Part shown: piece by piece, positions 39,901 to 48,684 of the stretch
How positions within the stretch are numbered: position 1 is the stretch's first letter
How the letters are laid out: each line of letters begins with the position of its first letter
Origin: Burkholderia ubonensis subsp. mesacidophila
Lineage (GTDB): Bacteria > Pseudomonadota > Gammaproteobacteria > Burkholderiales > Burkholderiaceae
NCBI RefSeq assembly: GCF_002097715.1
Contig: NZ_CP020737.1
Span: 3,596,001-3,660,000, forward strand
DNA length: 64,000 nt
Direction: 5' to 3'
Made by a program: the position numbers and the translations under genes
Notes under the pieces: model-generated
Database searches by the model: none
Seen by the model: the letters and a program-made list of their open reading frames with translations, nothing else
What the model was told of the DNA's origin: nothing

Positions 39901-40430
39901 CGTGCGACGCCGTGCTCGTCGAATTCCCCGAACACGGTGTAACGCGGCGTCAGATCGGCGACCACGATCCGGTCGTCCGCCAAGCGGGCCACGTGAAGCT
40001 GCTCGGACGAAACGATGACCTGGCTGCCGCGTTCGGGCATCGGCAGCGACACGATCCGGCCCTGCTCGTCGACGTAGTCGAGCCGGTTGTCGTCCCGGCG
40101 TCGCAACGTGGCCTCCCAGCCGGTTCGCCAGCCGATCCCGAGCATGCCGTCCACGGACAGCGCACTCGAATAGAACCGTGCCCAGTCCATCGGCAGGCGG
40201 CCGGGCAGCCTGAAATCAACCTCGTTTCGCGACAGGCAGACCTTGTTTCCCGAGACCATGTCGACCGACTCGCAGAGGAGGCCCGACAACGCCCGCCCGA
40301 CCCCATGGCGGCCAGCCAAATCGCCCGGCTGCCCCCAATGACGATCGAGGCGCGGCGCGATGTCGAGCGATTCCAGCACCGTTCCCTGCAACCCGGCCAG
40401 CACGCCGCCCAATCCTCCAATTCCACTCAT
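36975..40430 (-). CDS. rhs: Rhs-repeat protein with a short C-terminus
   Basis: Probable T6SS cargo. It is 1151 aa from ATG 40430, with GGGAG upstream. The YD-repeat shell covers most of the length (many RYxYDxxGRLxxV units, e.g. YAYDDAGRLVAM, YDYDRRGCLLRAV). The core closes with LRFAGQYLDDETGLHLNGRRYYDP and SPYRYVSSPLSVANPTG. Beyond that only about 50 residues remain (AVSLRRPKGDVDGASCKDGP to the end), much less than a normal Rhs toxin of 100-150 aa. No N-terminal PAAR, but a PAAR gene precedes it by 20 bp. No immunity gene is visible downstream. It is the last gene of the minus-strand T6SS operon. Confidence 0.9.
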   Translation of the reverse strand: MSGIGGLGGVLAGLQGTVLESLDIAPRLDRHWGQPGDLAGRHGVGRALSGLLCESVDMVSGNKVCLSRNEVDFRLPGRLPMDWARFYSSALSVDGMLGIGWRTGWEATLRRRDDNRLDYVDEQGRIVSLPMPERGSQVIVSSEQLHVARLADDRIVVADLTPRYTVFGEFDEHGVARIKYVEDLGRRRIGCIWDDAGRLLRMRGGTCGHELRLHYERDGTHLSGIECVDGGPAGFLVRYAYDEHGRLAEVRNRLGNVVRGFAYDESGRMVEEIGPLRQTVRYMWQTIGGASRVVERSTCRGARERCTYALAERGAQATDVFGHTAHWQYDARGNVLAYVDFDGRRHAFQYDGAGWPIELTLPGERQVRAVNDNLGRPTREEAPLSGERSTVYAFATRELLSIRLQDGRTWLWQRDDELRPTQFQSPSDGITQTTYAEQDGVQVRTDTHEQRGAVALECDARGLVSKRTDAASRTVTYRRDANGHVVAITDPLGAVTQIEPDLLGQPLVVTLPDGRQERRIWNAAGQLTTSIGPDGQARHWHRDQYGCVVRAVDEEGNVTAHEFDAHGRRIRTVAGNGGNQRLTWDPVERLTSIVDADGVTRSFSYAASGDLLQITSTSDEQTRIETFANDALGRMVGRDTEHARYRYTYVRDGRLGMINCLPTEAGAAIGVEPDTIRFEYDSAGHLTAEHDMHGALRYAYDDAGRLVAMTLPDGHIVKTERDEAGAAVLTGVGIGDEMRGVAAFSYDAATRQLLRSQGELYLRSVYAGSWLERWFAMTVIRTPDNEMQPGSAEFWREFHYSPADNLVQVDDRFNGRTHYDYDRRGCLLRAVSDELGIEYFTWDAAGNLLDTPRVGWQRAVYPDHRLRECRGYRYEYDAWGQVVAKRGAADEQTFTWDADGRLMSVQSRRCVVRYRYDALGRRVGKSVGQPQTGGAPRPEENAEVTRFVWHGERLVQETTDESVRIYLYQPARDGVVGYAPLACVNRQRKEDGSFYAMHIYYYQTDLAGTAVALTDEAGKLVWSGRYKAWGQVIPWTQLATPVRQPLRFAGQYLDDETGLHLNGRRYYDPDASRYLSPDRSAPAGVSPYRYVSSPLSVANPTGCAVSLRRPKGDVDGASCKDGPIELSRRLTGDIDEHDVVPGSEWMALLDR

Positions 40431-40450
40431 GTGAACTCCCTGAACTCCCG

Positions 40451-40717
40451 TTACCCGCCGATGAACACGTCGCCCGATCCCGTTGCAATCGGGGCGCCGC
40501 AGGACGTACAGCACGCAACGAAAGCCGCCGGCGAGCCGTTGATGAAGACGGATCCCGAACCGACGGCGACCGCTTGGGCCGAACAGTGAACGCCGCATAC
40601 CGCGACGCTGCCGACATAGGCGGCCGATATCCCGTTGGTGAAGACGTCACCCGAACCGGTCACGATCGCTCCGCCATGGCCTATCGCGTCACCAACTCTG
40701 GCTGCCGGATTGCTCAT
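40451..40717 (-). CDS. PAAR-domain spike tip protein
   Basis: Caps the VgrG spike of the T6SS. It is 88 aa from ATG 40717 (SNPAARVGDAIGHGGAIVTGSG), with GGGAGAG upstream. Three PAAR-type strands repeat as GSGDVFTNG, GSGSVFINGSPAAFV and TGSGDVFIGG; His14 and the Cys residues of VCGVHC and CCTSC are available to bind the structural metal. It lies between vgrG (87 bp) and rhs (20 bp), so the three proteins probably form one loaded spike. Confidence 0.93.
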   Translation of the reverse strand: MSNPAARVGDAIGHGGAIVTGSGDVFTNGISAAYVGSVAVCGVHCSAQAVAVGSGSVFINGSPAAFVACCTSCGAPIATGSGDVFIGG

Positions 40718-40804
40718 GGTGATTTCTCTCCCAGTAAAACCCATCACTCTGCTGCCGCCGCATCCGTGCGGGGCGCGGCGGCACACAACTTACGGCCACG
40801 GAAT

Positions 40805-43330
40805 TTAAAACTCCGACTCCGGTGGCTCTTCGCTCGGCGGCGGCGTTTCGCTCGGCGGCGGCGTTTCGCTCGGCGGCGGCGTTTCGCTCGGCGGCGGCGT
40901 CTCGCTCGGCGGCGGCGTTTCGCTCGGCGGCGGCGTTTCGCTCGGCGGCGGCGTTTCGCTCGGCGGCGGCGTTTCGCTCGGCGGCGGCGTCTCGCTCGGC
41001 GGCGGCGTTTCGCTCGGCGGCGGCGTTTCGCTCGGCGGCGGCGTTTCGCTCGGCGGCGGCGTTTCGCTCGGCGGCGGCGTTTCGCTCGGCGGCGGCGTTT
41101 CGCTCGGCGGCGGCGTTTCGCTCGGCGGCGGCGTTTCGCTCGGCGGTGGCGCCTCACTCGGCGGCGGCGGCGCAACGGTCGGCGGCGGCGGTAGCGGCGG
41201 CAAAATCGGCTTGGTTACCCTCAAGAAGAAAGACGGCAACGGAATCGGCGGAATTGCCCCTCCACCGCCACCGCCGCCCGCACCTGCGCCATCACCGCAT
41301 CCCGGATTCAACTGCAGCGGCGAACCCTGAACCACGACCTCATTACTGCCGACAATCCGGATCTTCGTGCCGACCAGCTTGATCGTGCCGTCGGCCGTCA
41401 TATTGATGGCCGATGCGCCGCACACGATGGAGAGCGCCCCACCGACGTTCAGCGCATAGGCGCCGCCAACCGACGTCGACATGGCGCCGCCCACCGCGAT
41501 CGCATAAGCACCGCCGACGTTCAGCGCGCAAGCGCCGCCGATCATCGTCGACTCGGCACCGCCCACCGCGTAGCTGGCGGCACCGCCCACGATACTGCTG
41601 AACATGCCGCCCACCGCACGGGTATGTGTCAGGCCCACGCCGATCGAAAAATCCACGCCGACGGTATGCGACTCGTTGTTCTTCGTCAGGCGGTTCATGT
41701 CCCGCTCCGCCTGCATGTGGAATTCCTCGGCGCCCAGCTTGTCTTCGAAGCGGATGCCGCTGTAGTTTTCGCGGCCGCCCGTGATCGTCTTGCTCTTGAA
41801 GCCGCTCTTCGTCGCCTCGCCAGGCAGATCCCACGGCGGCGGCGTCACGGTGTTGTACAGGCTGCCGAGGATCAGCGGGCGATCCGGGTCGCCGTTCATG
41901 AAGCCGACGATCACTTCCTGCCCGATCCGCGGGATGTAGATGCCGCCGAAGTTCACGCCAGCCCACGCTTGGCTGACTCGCACCCAGCATGAATCCGTCG
42001 CATCGTTGCGTGCATACCGGTCCCACAGGAAGCGCACCTTCACGCGGCCGAATTCGTCGGTCCACACTTCGTGTCCGGGCGGGCCGACGACGATCGCCGA
42101 CTGCGGGCCGCTCGTGGTCGGCTTCGGCGTCTCGCGCGGCATCCGGAACACTTCGCTCGTCGGCTGCACGATCAGCTCGTTGTTGCATTCGTAGCGGTAA
42201 CCACTACCGGACTCGTCGGCGATTTCGGTCAGCATCAACGCCGCTTCGACGACCAAGTACTCGCGATTGGCCTCCTCGTGCTTGTGTTTCGTCAGCGTGA
42301 AGGTCTGACCGCACGCCACCCCCCGCACGTTGCCCTTGCCGAACGCACGCGTGCCAGGCGCGCGGCGCTCTTCCATTCGGACCCGGCTGATGAGGTCGCC
42401 ATGCTTGCTGTCCGTATAGTCGCCCGGCCACTCGAACAGCTCGCCCTCGCCCCAGTTCGTTTCGCGCGGCTGATGGTTCGACGTGACGAGCAATGCCCTG
42501 GGCCGCGTGAAATCGAAGTCGTCGACCACCACGCGCCCCGGCCGCAGCGATTCGTCCGTCGAGAAATAATTGAGATACTCGATGTCGATCTTGCCGCCTT
42601 CCGGGTGATGCCGGATTTCGTGATAGGCGGCGCTGGGTGAGCGACGATGAGCGCCAATGTGATCGCACAGCACGAGCCGGTGCTTGCCGTCGGAGTGCTC
42701 GAAGAACCAGTAGATCCCCCACTCCTCCATCAGGCGCTGGATGAAATCGAAATCCGTCTCGCCGTATTGCACCTGAAACGCCCGCGGCTCGTTGCGCGTG
42801 CTCTCGCCTTGCACCGTGTACTTGTCGACATCGAGCCGCTTGTCGACCGGGTACGGATAATCGCTCAGCACGGTATCGATGATCTCGACCACCGTCTTGT
42901 CCTGAAAGATCTTGTAGTCGCTCGTCAGCGTCGCAAGCCATAGCCACGGCCGCATCAGGATCCGGTAGACGTTGTAGCGTCCCTCCGTGCGCAGGAAGCC
43001 CGCTTTCACGACGAGGCCGCTGATTTCCCGCCCACCGGCGCCGACGCCGCCTTCCGCTCCCGTACCGATACCTTCCAGTTGCACGCTGACGGTCATCTCC
43101 GTTCCGATCATCGCCTTCAGATCGAGATTCGCGCTGGTCGACAATGGAACGTGAAAATCGTCCGGCGTGCGCAACAGCAGCTCGTACGCGTAAAGCTTCC
43201 CGAGGTGTTCTTCACCGCGAAGCGACAGGAATCGGAGCGCGGGCTGGCCAAGCAGCCGCGGCATCGCATCGCTGCGGATCGCCACCGTGCGCGCTTGATT
43301 GATCAGTCCTTCCGAAGAGTTCATTGACAT
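40805..43330 (-). CDS. vgrG: VgrG spike protein with a proline-rich repeat tail
   Basis: Trimeric spike (gp27-gp5 fold) of the T6SS, about 841 aa from ATG 43330 (MSMNSSEGL; ATG 43324 also possible). Order: gp27-like head to about 370, the OB-fold/gp5 region (GPPGHEVWTDEFGRVKVRFLWDR, CWVRVSQAWAGVNFGGIYIPRIGQEVIVGF), and a beta-helix with repeated IVGGAASYAVGGAEST turns at about 590-660. After a Gly/Pro-rich hinge (GAGAGGGGGGG) comes (PPPSET)n to the end, PPESEF. No enzymatic domain is recognisable in the tail. Upstream of PAAR and rhs on the same strand. Confidence 0.94.
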   Translation of the reverse strand: MSMNSSEGLINQARTVAIRSDAMPRLLGQPALRFLSLRGEEHLGKLYAYELLLRTPDDFHVPLSTSANLDLKAMIGTEMTVSVQLEGIGTGAEGGVGAGGREISGLVVKAGFLRTEGRYNVYRILMRPWLWLATLTSDYKIFQDKTVVEIIDTVLSDYPYPVDKRLDVDKYTVQGESTRNEPRAFQVQYGETDFDFIQRLMEEWGIYWFFEHSDGKHRLVLCDHIGAHRRSPSAAYHEIRHHPEGGKIDIEYLNYFSTDESLRPGRVVVDDFDFTRPRALLVTSNHQPRETNWGEGELFEWPGDYTDSKHGDLISRVRMEERRAPGTRAFGKGNVRGVACGQTFTLTKHKHEEANREYLVVEAALMLTEIADESGSGYRYECNNELIVQPTSEVFRMPRETPKPTTSGPQSAIVVGPPGHEVWTDEFGRVKVRFLWDRYARNDATDSCWVRVSQAWAGVNFGGIYIPRIGQEVIVGFMNGDPDRPLILGSLYNTVTPPPWDLPGEATKSGFKSKTITGGRENYSGIRFEDKLGAEEFHMQAERDMNRLTKNNESHTVGVDFSIGVGLTHTRAVGGMFSSIVGGAASYAVGGAESTMIGGACALNVGGAYAIAVGGAMSTSVGGAYALNVGGALSIVCGASAINMTADGTIKLVGTKIRIVGSNEVVVQGSPLQLNPGCGDGAGAGGGGGGGAIPPIPLPSFFLRVTKPILPPLPPPPTVAPPPPSEAPPPSETPPPSETPPPSETPPPSETPPPSETPPPSETPPPSETPPPSETPPPSETPPPSETPPPSETPPPSETPPPSETPPPSETPPPSETPPPSETPPPSETPPPSEEPPESEF
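40831..41154 (-). repeat. 17 copies of an 18-bp repeat in vgrG plus one degenerate copy
   Basis: From 40831 to 41136 the 18-bp unit (plus strand CGCTCGGCGGCGGCGTTT) recurs 17 times end to end; a diverged copy occupies 41137-41154. On the coding strand each unit encodes SETPPP. Two units, ending near 40902 and 40992, carry the same T-to-C change 90 bp (five units) apart, so the array probably grew by duplication of blocks. The unit is a multiple of three: copy-number change alters tail length without frameshift. Confidence 0.95.
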
Positions 43331-43429
43331 GCGGTCTTTTCGCTCCCACTCACCCAAAACAAACATGCGCCCGCGCGCATCGCCCCATATGTGCGCCGTA
43401 CGGCGCCGTCGTGACGCAATCGGTCGGCA

Positions 43430-43993
43430 TCATGTGCCGGCCGCGCGTGTCGGATACTGGACGCGCACCGTCGCGCGCTTGAGCAGCACGTCGATCAGCA
43501 AGTCGGCGCCGATACTCGTCGCCGCATCGCCCAAATAGCTCGCGGCCAGGTCGAGATCGCTCGCCTCGCGCGCATCGATGACCTTCCGCCCGAATGCAAC
43601 GACACGCCGCATGCAGTAGACCGCGCGAGCATCCGGAACCGGCGGCACTCCGTCCGCGGGATCGATGCCCACGATCCAGCCAACCGGCATGGCATGCACG
43701 CCCAGCCACTCGCCGAGCATGCTCGCGATCGTCGCCAAATTGCCGCTGCCGCATAGCGCCGCCACCTGCGCGTCGTCCACGCCCCGCAACTGCCATGCGG
43801 CCAGCCACAACGCGCGTTCGAGCTTCCTGATGTGCGGCATGCGGCGAAAGGCGACCAGCTCGCGGTATTCGCGATGCCGGCTGCGCAAGGTCGTGCAATT
43901 CGAAGCAATGGCCCGTTCGAGTGCCTGCGTGCACCTTTCGTGCTCGCTCGGCAGCTTGTCGAACGTGTACGTATCAGCGTCCCGTATGTTCAT
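43430..43993 (-). CDS. Unrecognised T6SS-linked protein, 187 aa
   Basis: No family recognised. The start ATG 43993 (MNIRDADTYTFDKL) overlaps the end of tagF by 20 bp, and vgrG begins 99 bp downstream, so it sits inside the operon, where spike adaptors or effector chaperones are often found. It is soluble and mixed helical: RKLERALWLAAWQLRGVDD, ASMLGEWLGVHAMPVGWIVGIDP, LAASYLGDAATSIGADLLIDVLLKRATVRVQYP. Cys residues are at EHERC, SNC, LCGSG and YCMRR. It is not a visible DUF1795 (EagR) or DUF4123 adaptor. An adaptor for the Rhs or VgrG is only a guess from position. Confidence 0.7.
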   Translation of the reverse strand: MNIRDADTYTFDKLPSEHERCTQALERAIASNCTTLRSRHREYRELVAFRRMPHIRKLERALWLAAWQLRGVDDAQVAALCGSGNLATIASMLGEWLGVHAMPVGWIVGIDPADGVPPVPDARAVYCMRRVVAFGRKVIDAREASDLDLAASYLGDAATSIGADLLIDVLLKRATVRVQYPTRAAGT

Positions 43994-44786
43994 GAATCTG
44001 TCCCTGCTCGACATCGACGGTGCGACACCCGCCCATATCGGATTCCCGTTCGTCGGCGGCAAGCCCGGCACCCGCTTCGCATGCCGGCTCGCCATCTGCC
44101 GGCACGCCGGCGATCCACAAGTGATCGACGTAACCGCCGCGGTCGTCCTGTTGCCAGAACCATCCGCCATCACCCCGTGCCGCGCATTGCGGCCACTCCA
44201 TCCATGGCGCGTCGGGCACGCCCGTCAGCATGCGCGCCGGGTCGTCGCCGCGTTCCGCCAGTCGCGAGTCCCCGGTCGTCGGCAGCACGGCCGCCTTCCG
44301 GCCGCGGCCGCTCGGGCGAGGCCATGCGAACGCGTGAGCCGCATCCCACATTTCGTCCAGTTGTGCATGCAACGACGCCGCGGACGTATCCGCGTCCGCA
44401 TGCCGCGCACGCGGCGGTACGTGCATCGCCAGCAACCGCGCCATCCGGAACAGCACGCCGCGAGGCTCGCGCAGCCGGCGTTGCAGCCAGCGGCGCGACA
44501 CGGTGCAGCAAACGATGCACGGATGCCGCCGTCCGGCCCGGTCGCACGAAGCGGCAATGACGCCGACGACATGACATCCGTCGTCGAACGGCGAACAGGC
44601 GGGCGCCAGCACGAAACTCCACGGCAACGCATGCGTCGCCCGTTCGCCGGACAATCGCGCGACCAATTCGGGATGGCGCGCGAGCCAGTGCTGCCATTGA
44701 AGCACCTGCACGACGGTCGTCCGGTGGCGAACCTGCTCGCCGAATGCGGGGAGCCGCCCCCATAGCGCAGGCAGGCCACGCGTCAC
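43974..44786 (-). CDS. tagF: T6SS-associated protein TagF
   Basis: Post-translational brake on T6SS assembly in Pseudomonas-type systems. It is 270 aa from GTG 44786, sharing GTGA with the tssM stop. Seen: opening GLPALWGRLPAFGEQVRHRT (usual GWYGKLPARGDF theme), LPWSFVLAPACSPFDDGCHVVGVIAASCDRAGRRHPCIV with splits, and PPWFNFTL-type motifs replaced by GDGGWFWQQDD. A stand-alone form, not fused to PppA. No ppkA/pppA pair is present in the window, so the threonine phosphorylation pathway seems absent here. Confidence 0.85.
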   Translation of the reverse strand: MTRGLPALWGRLPAFGEQVRHRTTVVQVLQWQHWLARHPELVARLSGERATHALPWSFVLAPACSPFDDGCHVVGVIAASCDRAGRRHPCIVCCTVSRRWLQRRLREPRGVLFRMARLLAMHVPPRARHADADTSAASLHAQLDEMWDAAHAFAWPRPSGRGRKAAVLPTTGDSRLAERGDDPARMLTGVPDAPWMEWPQCAARGDGGWFWQQDDRGGYVDHLWIAGVPADGEPACEAGAGLAADERESDMGGCRTVDVEQGQIHEHTGR

Positions 44787-47700
44787 GCGAGCCCCCCAGG
44801 ACAATGAAAGCCCGTCAACAGGTTGCTCGTCAGCGGATTCAACTGACCGCTCGTCATCAACTCGAGCGCCGCATGCCGGCCATCGAAATCGAAAGCCAAT
44901 GTCAGGCGGCTGGCCGACGCCGTGCCGGTCAGCCGGCCGCGCTCGATCAAGCGGAACAACGCCCACGGCCCCGTCGCGACAATCGTCGACGTATCCGGGC
45001 GGATCGCCGGCTTGGCCGCGACTTCGGCCATCGCACCGCCGCGCGGCCCGGGCCAGCTCAGCGCGAACGGCGTGACGGGGCCATGCACGTAACGTTGCGT
45101 CTGACCGTCGACGTCGATCAGCAATTCGGTGATCTCGGGATCGATGGCCGCCACCTTGGCATCCATCTTCCAGGCCATCCGCTTGGCGCCCTGTTCGCGG
45201 AAGAACACTTCGCGGATCGCGGACGCGCGTTCGAACGGCTCGAGGCTCGGCCCCTTGATCGGCGGCATGCCGGGACTCAGCGACTTGTAGCGCCACGGCC
45301 TGGCGTTCGTGTCGACGTAGCTCGCCAGCGATTTTTGGAAGAATTCGTCGAATACGCCGCCCGCCGCGAACATCCTGTTGAAGTCCTCGACGTCGACTTC
45401 CTGACTGCTGCGCACGAACGGATATTTCCCGTCGATCGTGCGCCGGCAGCTTTGCCCGACGCTCGTATCGACCTGCATGGCGAGCAGCCCGCCGACCTCC
45501 TGCCCGACCTTGTCCGCGACCTGCGTCGCGATGCCGCCGAGCACGAGCCTCAGCGGCGCCGGCAGCTTTTCGGCCTCCGTCTGCAACGTCGTGCCGATAT
45601 CGAGCGCGGGCGGCATGCTGTTGGCCGACAACGCGTTGCTCGCGACGACGAGGCGCGTGTACTGCTCGTTGATCAGCGTCAGGATCGCGTCGAGCTGCAA
45701 TGCCTTGCCGCCCGCCGCGACGGGCGTATCCGTCATCGCCGGACCGCTGCCGGTGTCGGCCTGCCCCGTCGTGACCTCGCGCAGCGCCGCGAAACGGTTG
45801 TCGACGAATTCTTTCTCGAACCGCTGTTCCGGCCGCTGCGCGGCGATCTTCCGCGCCTCGAGCGCCGCGCTCCTCGCCGTGGAGGATTTGCGGCCGACCG
45901 CCGTCAGCGCGAGATCGTTCAGCGACGATGGCTCCTGCGCATCGACGACCGACAGCGACGTTTCCCGGACCACCGCGCGCGCCAGCCGCACCAGCGGAGA
46001 ATCGGGCGCGGCGAGTGCGCGCAGCGTCGCCTGATCGAGCGCCAGCGTGCCGTCCCGGCCGTTCTCGCCGCTCGTGGCCGGCCGGATGTCCGCGAGAAAC
46101 TGCTGCCAGTAGTTTCCGTAATCGATCAGGTACTGGCGACGAATGTCATCGGCGAGCGACGATCTCGCCCCCACGACACGCATGCCCTGTATCGACACCG
46201 TCAAGTCGGAACGCTTGCCGGCGCGCCCCATGACCCAACCGTCGTCGTCCTGCGCACGCGCGAGAAATTCAGGCAGGCGCTGGCTGAACAGCGTGTGGTA
46301 GCCGTCGTACGTGTAGAGCCCCGGCACGCCCTGCTCGAAGCGCGAGCCATCCACCAGCTTGAAGAGCGACGCGCCCTGCAGCCCGAGCGCCTGCGCGAGC
46401 GTGAAATTGTCGGGCGCCTCTTTCTCCATCGCGCCGATTGCCCGCTCGTAAAGCCGCTTCGGCGCCGGATTCTGGCTCAGGAAGAGTCGCGCCCGCTGCA
46501 CGAGCATGGCATCCTGCCCCATGGTCGGCTTGACGGGGCGACCGTCGACGAACAGTGCATCCAGATGCCGCGCCATCGCGTTGCGGCCGCCCATCGCCGC
46601 CGCGCTGTCGGAGCGCTCCCAGTCGCGCAGCACCCACGTTTTCACCGCCTTTGCGTCGTAGCGATCATCGTCGTACAACATCAGGTAGATGGTCAGCGTC
46701 CGGTAGACATCGTCCGCGTTTTGCGCATTGATTTGCGCGTTCAACTCGCTTTCGGCGCGCCTCACGATCTGGGGCAGCAAGGTCTGCTTCAGCAAGCTCA
46801 GATAGGTCGTGTCCGACGCCATGACGATGGCCGGAACGACATAGAGGCCGTAGCGGTACGCGCCGCCCGGCGCGTCGAGATCGAGATCGCCGTGGCGCGG
46901 CAGGTCCCGCGAGCTGTCCAGCAGGCTGCCGATCGCCGCCGCCTTCGGCGACTTGTAGTACGCCGCGGCCCGCGCGGCGAGCGCCGACGTCTTGCCGGAA
47001 ATCGCGCTCAGATAGTCGCGGTTGTTTTCGTAGCTCACCGTGAGCGAGAACGCGAGCCAGACGAACAGGGCCGCGCTCAGCAGATGGCCGGCCCAGCGCA
47101 TCATTCTGAAGCGGATCTCCCACTTCAGGTCCGCGCGGACCAGATGTGCCTCCGGCACGATCACGTGCAGGAACACGTTGCGCAGGAAGAAGCTGCGATG
47201 CCCGGATATCGCGCCGTCGCCACGCACCTGCGCCGCCGCGTCGCTGTTCGTGCGCAGGCGCGCCAGCTTGCGTCTCAGACGCTGCAGCACCGTCTCGCGA
47301 TCGGCGGCCATCACCTGATCCGTCTGCTCGGCGCTCGTGAGATACACGCCTCGCAGCATGTTCTGCAACTGCGCGTCGTCGTAACGGGAATCGAGGAACA
47401 CCAGCTCGAGCAGATCCGCGAGCAGCGTCGACAGACTGCGGAATTCCTGTGCCAGCGGGTACATCCGCTTGCGACGATCCCCCTCGTATTCCTCCAGCAA
47501 GCGGTTGTTCAAGCCGGCGTCGACCCGCGCTTCGAGCAGCGCAAGCTCGCGCACACAGTGACGCCGCAGCCCGTCGACGCTCCCCGCGCCCGACTCGTCG
47601 CAAGGCAGCGTGAATCCCCAGATCTGCGTACGCCCGTCCGCCGTCAGCGACTGGAAATACTCCGTGAAGCCCGGCAACAGATCCAGCTTCGTCACGAACA

Positions 47701-48670
47701 CGTATACCGGGAAACGAATCCCGAGTTGCTGGCGCAGTTCGCCAAGCCGCGCACGCAAGCTCGCGGCGAGCGCGGTGCGTTCCGCGTCCGACCGGTTGAC
47801 CAGGTCCGCCACGCTAACCGTCAGGATCGCGCCGTTGAGCGGCGCGCGCGGCCGATGCTTGCGCAACTGGCCGAGCAACTCCTTCCATTCCGCCGCGTTG
47901 ACGGCCGTTACCGCTTCGTCCTGCGCATCGTCCTGCTCGGCGTAGCGACCCGCGGTGTCGATCAGCACCGCCTCGTTCGCGAACCACCACTCACAGTTCG
48001 CGGTGCGCTCGATGCCATGCGCGGACCACACGCCCATCTGCTCCGTCAGCGGGAATTGCAGGCCCGAACCCAGGATCGCGGTCGTCTTCCCGGCTCCCGG
48101 CGTGCCGAGCATCATGTACCACGGCAAACCGTACAGGTGCCGGTCGACCTCGAGCAGGCGACGCCATCCCAGCGTGCCGCCGCGCAGGCGCTTCAATTGC
48201 GCGATGGCCTTGGACACCACCATGGCGACCGCGCGCACCTCGTCGCGACCGGCTTCGGCCGGCCGGTCCCCCTTCGGCTCGAGGAAACGCTTCAGCAGCG
48301 CGTCGTTCGACCGCAGCGCCTGCCACAACCTGTACAGGCCATAGACGGCATAGCAGAAAACGATCGTCGCGATGAGCAGGACGCGCACCCAGATCGGCTC
48401 GACCGGATGATGCTCTCCCAGCCCGAACAACGGCCCCACGTGCCAGAGTGCGACGCAAAGCCCGATCACCCAGATCGGGCTCAGCGGCCATCTCATCAGC
48501 CACAGGACGAGCAGGCCCACCAGCAGCGCGATCACGATTGCTCGGATCACGACCCCAGCGAACGGATGCAATTCGCCGAACACGAACAGCGGCCCCAGAA
48601 ACCAGACCGCCACGCACGCCAGCATCCGCCACGAGAACAACCATCCGAAAAGACGTTTTAAATAAGACAT
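44783..48670 (-). CDS. tssM: T6SS membrane complex protein TssM (IcmF)
   Basis: Inner-membrane protein spanning the periplasm and meeting TssJ and TssL. It is 1295 aa, a full length. Seen: two N-terminal helices (MLACVAVWFLGPLFVFGELHPF and AIVIALLVGLLVLWLMRWPL), cytoplasmic NTPase domain with Walker A MMLGTPGAGKTTAILGSG and Switch-like TAGRYAEQDD, a third helix near 410-430 (AALFVWLAFSLTVSYENN), then the periplasmic region with IcmF core and C-terminal domain ending in ELMTSGQLNPLTSNLLTGFHCPGG. It starts 14 bp after tssL. Confidence 0.97.
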   Translation of the reverse strand: MSYLKRLFGWLFSWRMLACVAVWFLGPLFVFGELHPFAGVVIRAIVIALLVGLLVLWLMRWPLSPIWVIGLCVALWHVGPLFGLGEHHPVEPIWVRVLLIATIVFCYAVYGLYRLWQALRSNDALLKRFLEPKGDRPAEAGRDEVRAVAMVVSKAIAQLKRLRGGTLGWRRLLEVDRHLYGLPWYMMLGTPGAGKTTAILGSGLQFPLTEQMGVWSAHGIERTANCEWWFANEAVLIDTAGRYAEQDDAQDEAVTAVNAAEWKELLGQLRKHRPRAPLNGAILTVSVADLVNRSDAERTALAASLRARLGELRQQLGIRFPVYVFVTKLDLLPGFTEYFQSLTADGRTQIWGFTLPCDESGAGSVDGLRRHCVRELALLEARVDAGLNNRLLEEYEGDRRKRMYPLAQEFRSLSTLLADLLELVFLDSRYDDAQLQNMLRGVYLTSAEQTDQVMAADRETVLQRLRRKLARLRTNSDAAAQVRGDGAISGHRSFFLRNVFLHVIVPEAHLVRADLKWEIRFRMMRWAGHLLSAALFVWLAFSLTVSYENNRDYLSAISGKTSALAARAAAYYKSPKAAAIGSLLDSSRDLPRHGDLDLDAPGGAYRYGLYVVPAIVMASDTTYLSLLKQTLLPQIVRRAESELNAQINAQNADDVYRTLTIYLMLYDDDRYDAKAVKTWVLRDWERSDSAAAMGGRNAMARHLDALFVDGRPVKPTMGQDAMLVQRARLFLSQNPAPKRLYERAIGAMEKEAPDNFTLAQALGLQGASLFKLVDGSRFEQGVPGLYTYDGYHTLFSQRLPEFLARAQDDDGWVMGRAGKRSDLTVSIQGMRVVGARSSLADDIRRQYLIDYGNYWQQFLADIRPATSGENGRDGTLALDQATLRALAAPDSPLVRLARAVVRETSLSVVDAQEPSSLNDLALTAVGRKSSTARSAALEARKIAAQRPEQRFEKEFVDNRFAALREVTTGQADTGSGPAMTDTPVAAGGKALQLDAILTLINEQYTRLVVASNALSANSMPPALDIGTTLQTEAEKLPAPLRLVLGGIATQVADKVGQEVGGLLAMQVDTSVGQSCRRTIDGKYPFVRSSQEVDVEDFNRMFAAGGVFDEFFQKSLASYVDTNARPWRYKSLSPGMPPIKGPSLEPFERASAIREVFFREQGAKRMAWKMDAKVAAIDPEITELLIDVDGQTQRYVHGPVTPFALSWPGPRGGAMAEVAAKPAIRPDTSTIVATGPWALFRLIERGRLTGTASASRLTLAFDFDGRHAALELMTSGQLNPLTSNLLTGFHCPGGLA

Positions 48671-48684
48671 GCTGAATTCCGGTG

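Noticed and set aside
40831-41154. Tandem repeats as a CRISPR array
   Set aside because: The 18-bp units follow one another without spacers and encode a protein tail in frame.
40574-41194. Plus-strand frame with RRRRFA repeats over the vgrG tail
   Set aside because: The repeats are the complement of the PPPSET array of VgrG; the plus-strand product is highly basic with no start signal.
44744-48661. A 1305-residue open frame on the plus strand across tssM
   Set aside because: It is Arg/His/Gln-rich and is the mirror of tssM, whose product has clear TssM motifs on the other strand; GC-rich coding DNA often leaves such open frames.
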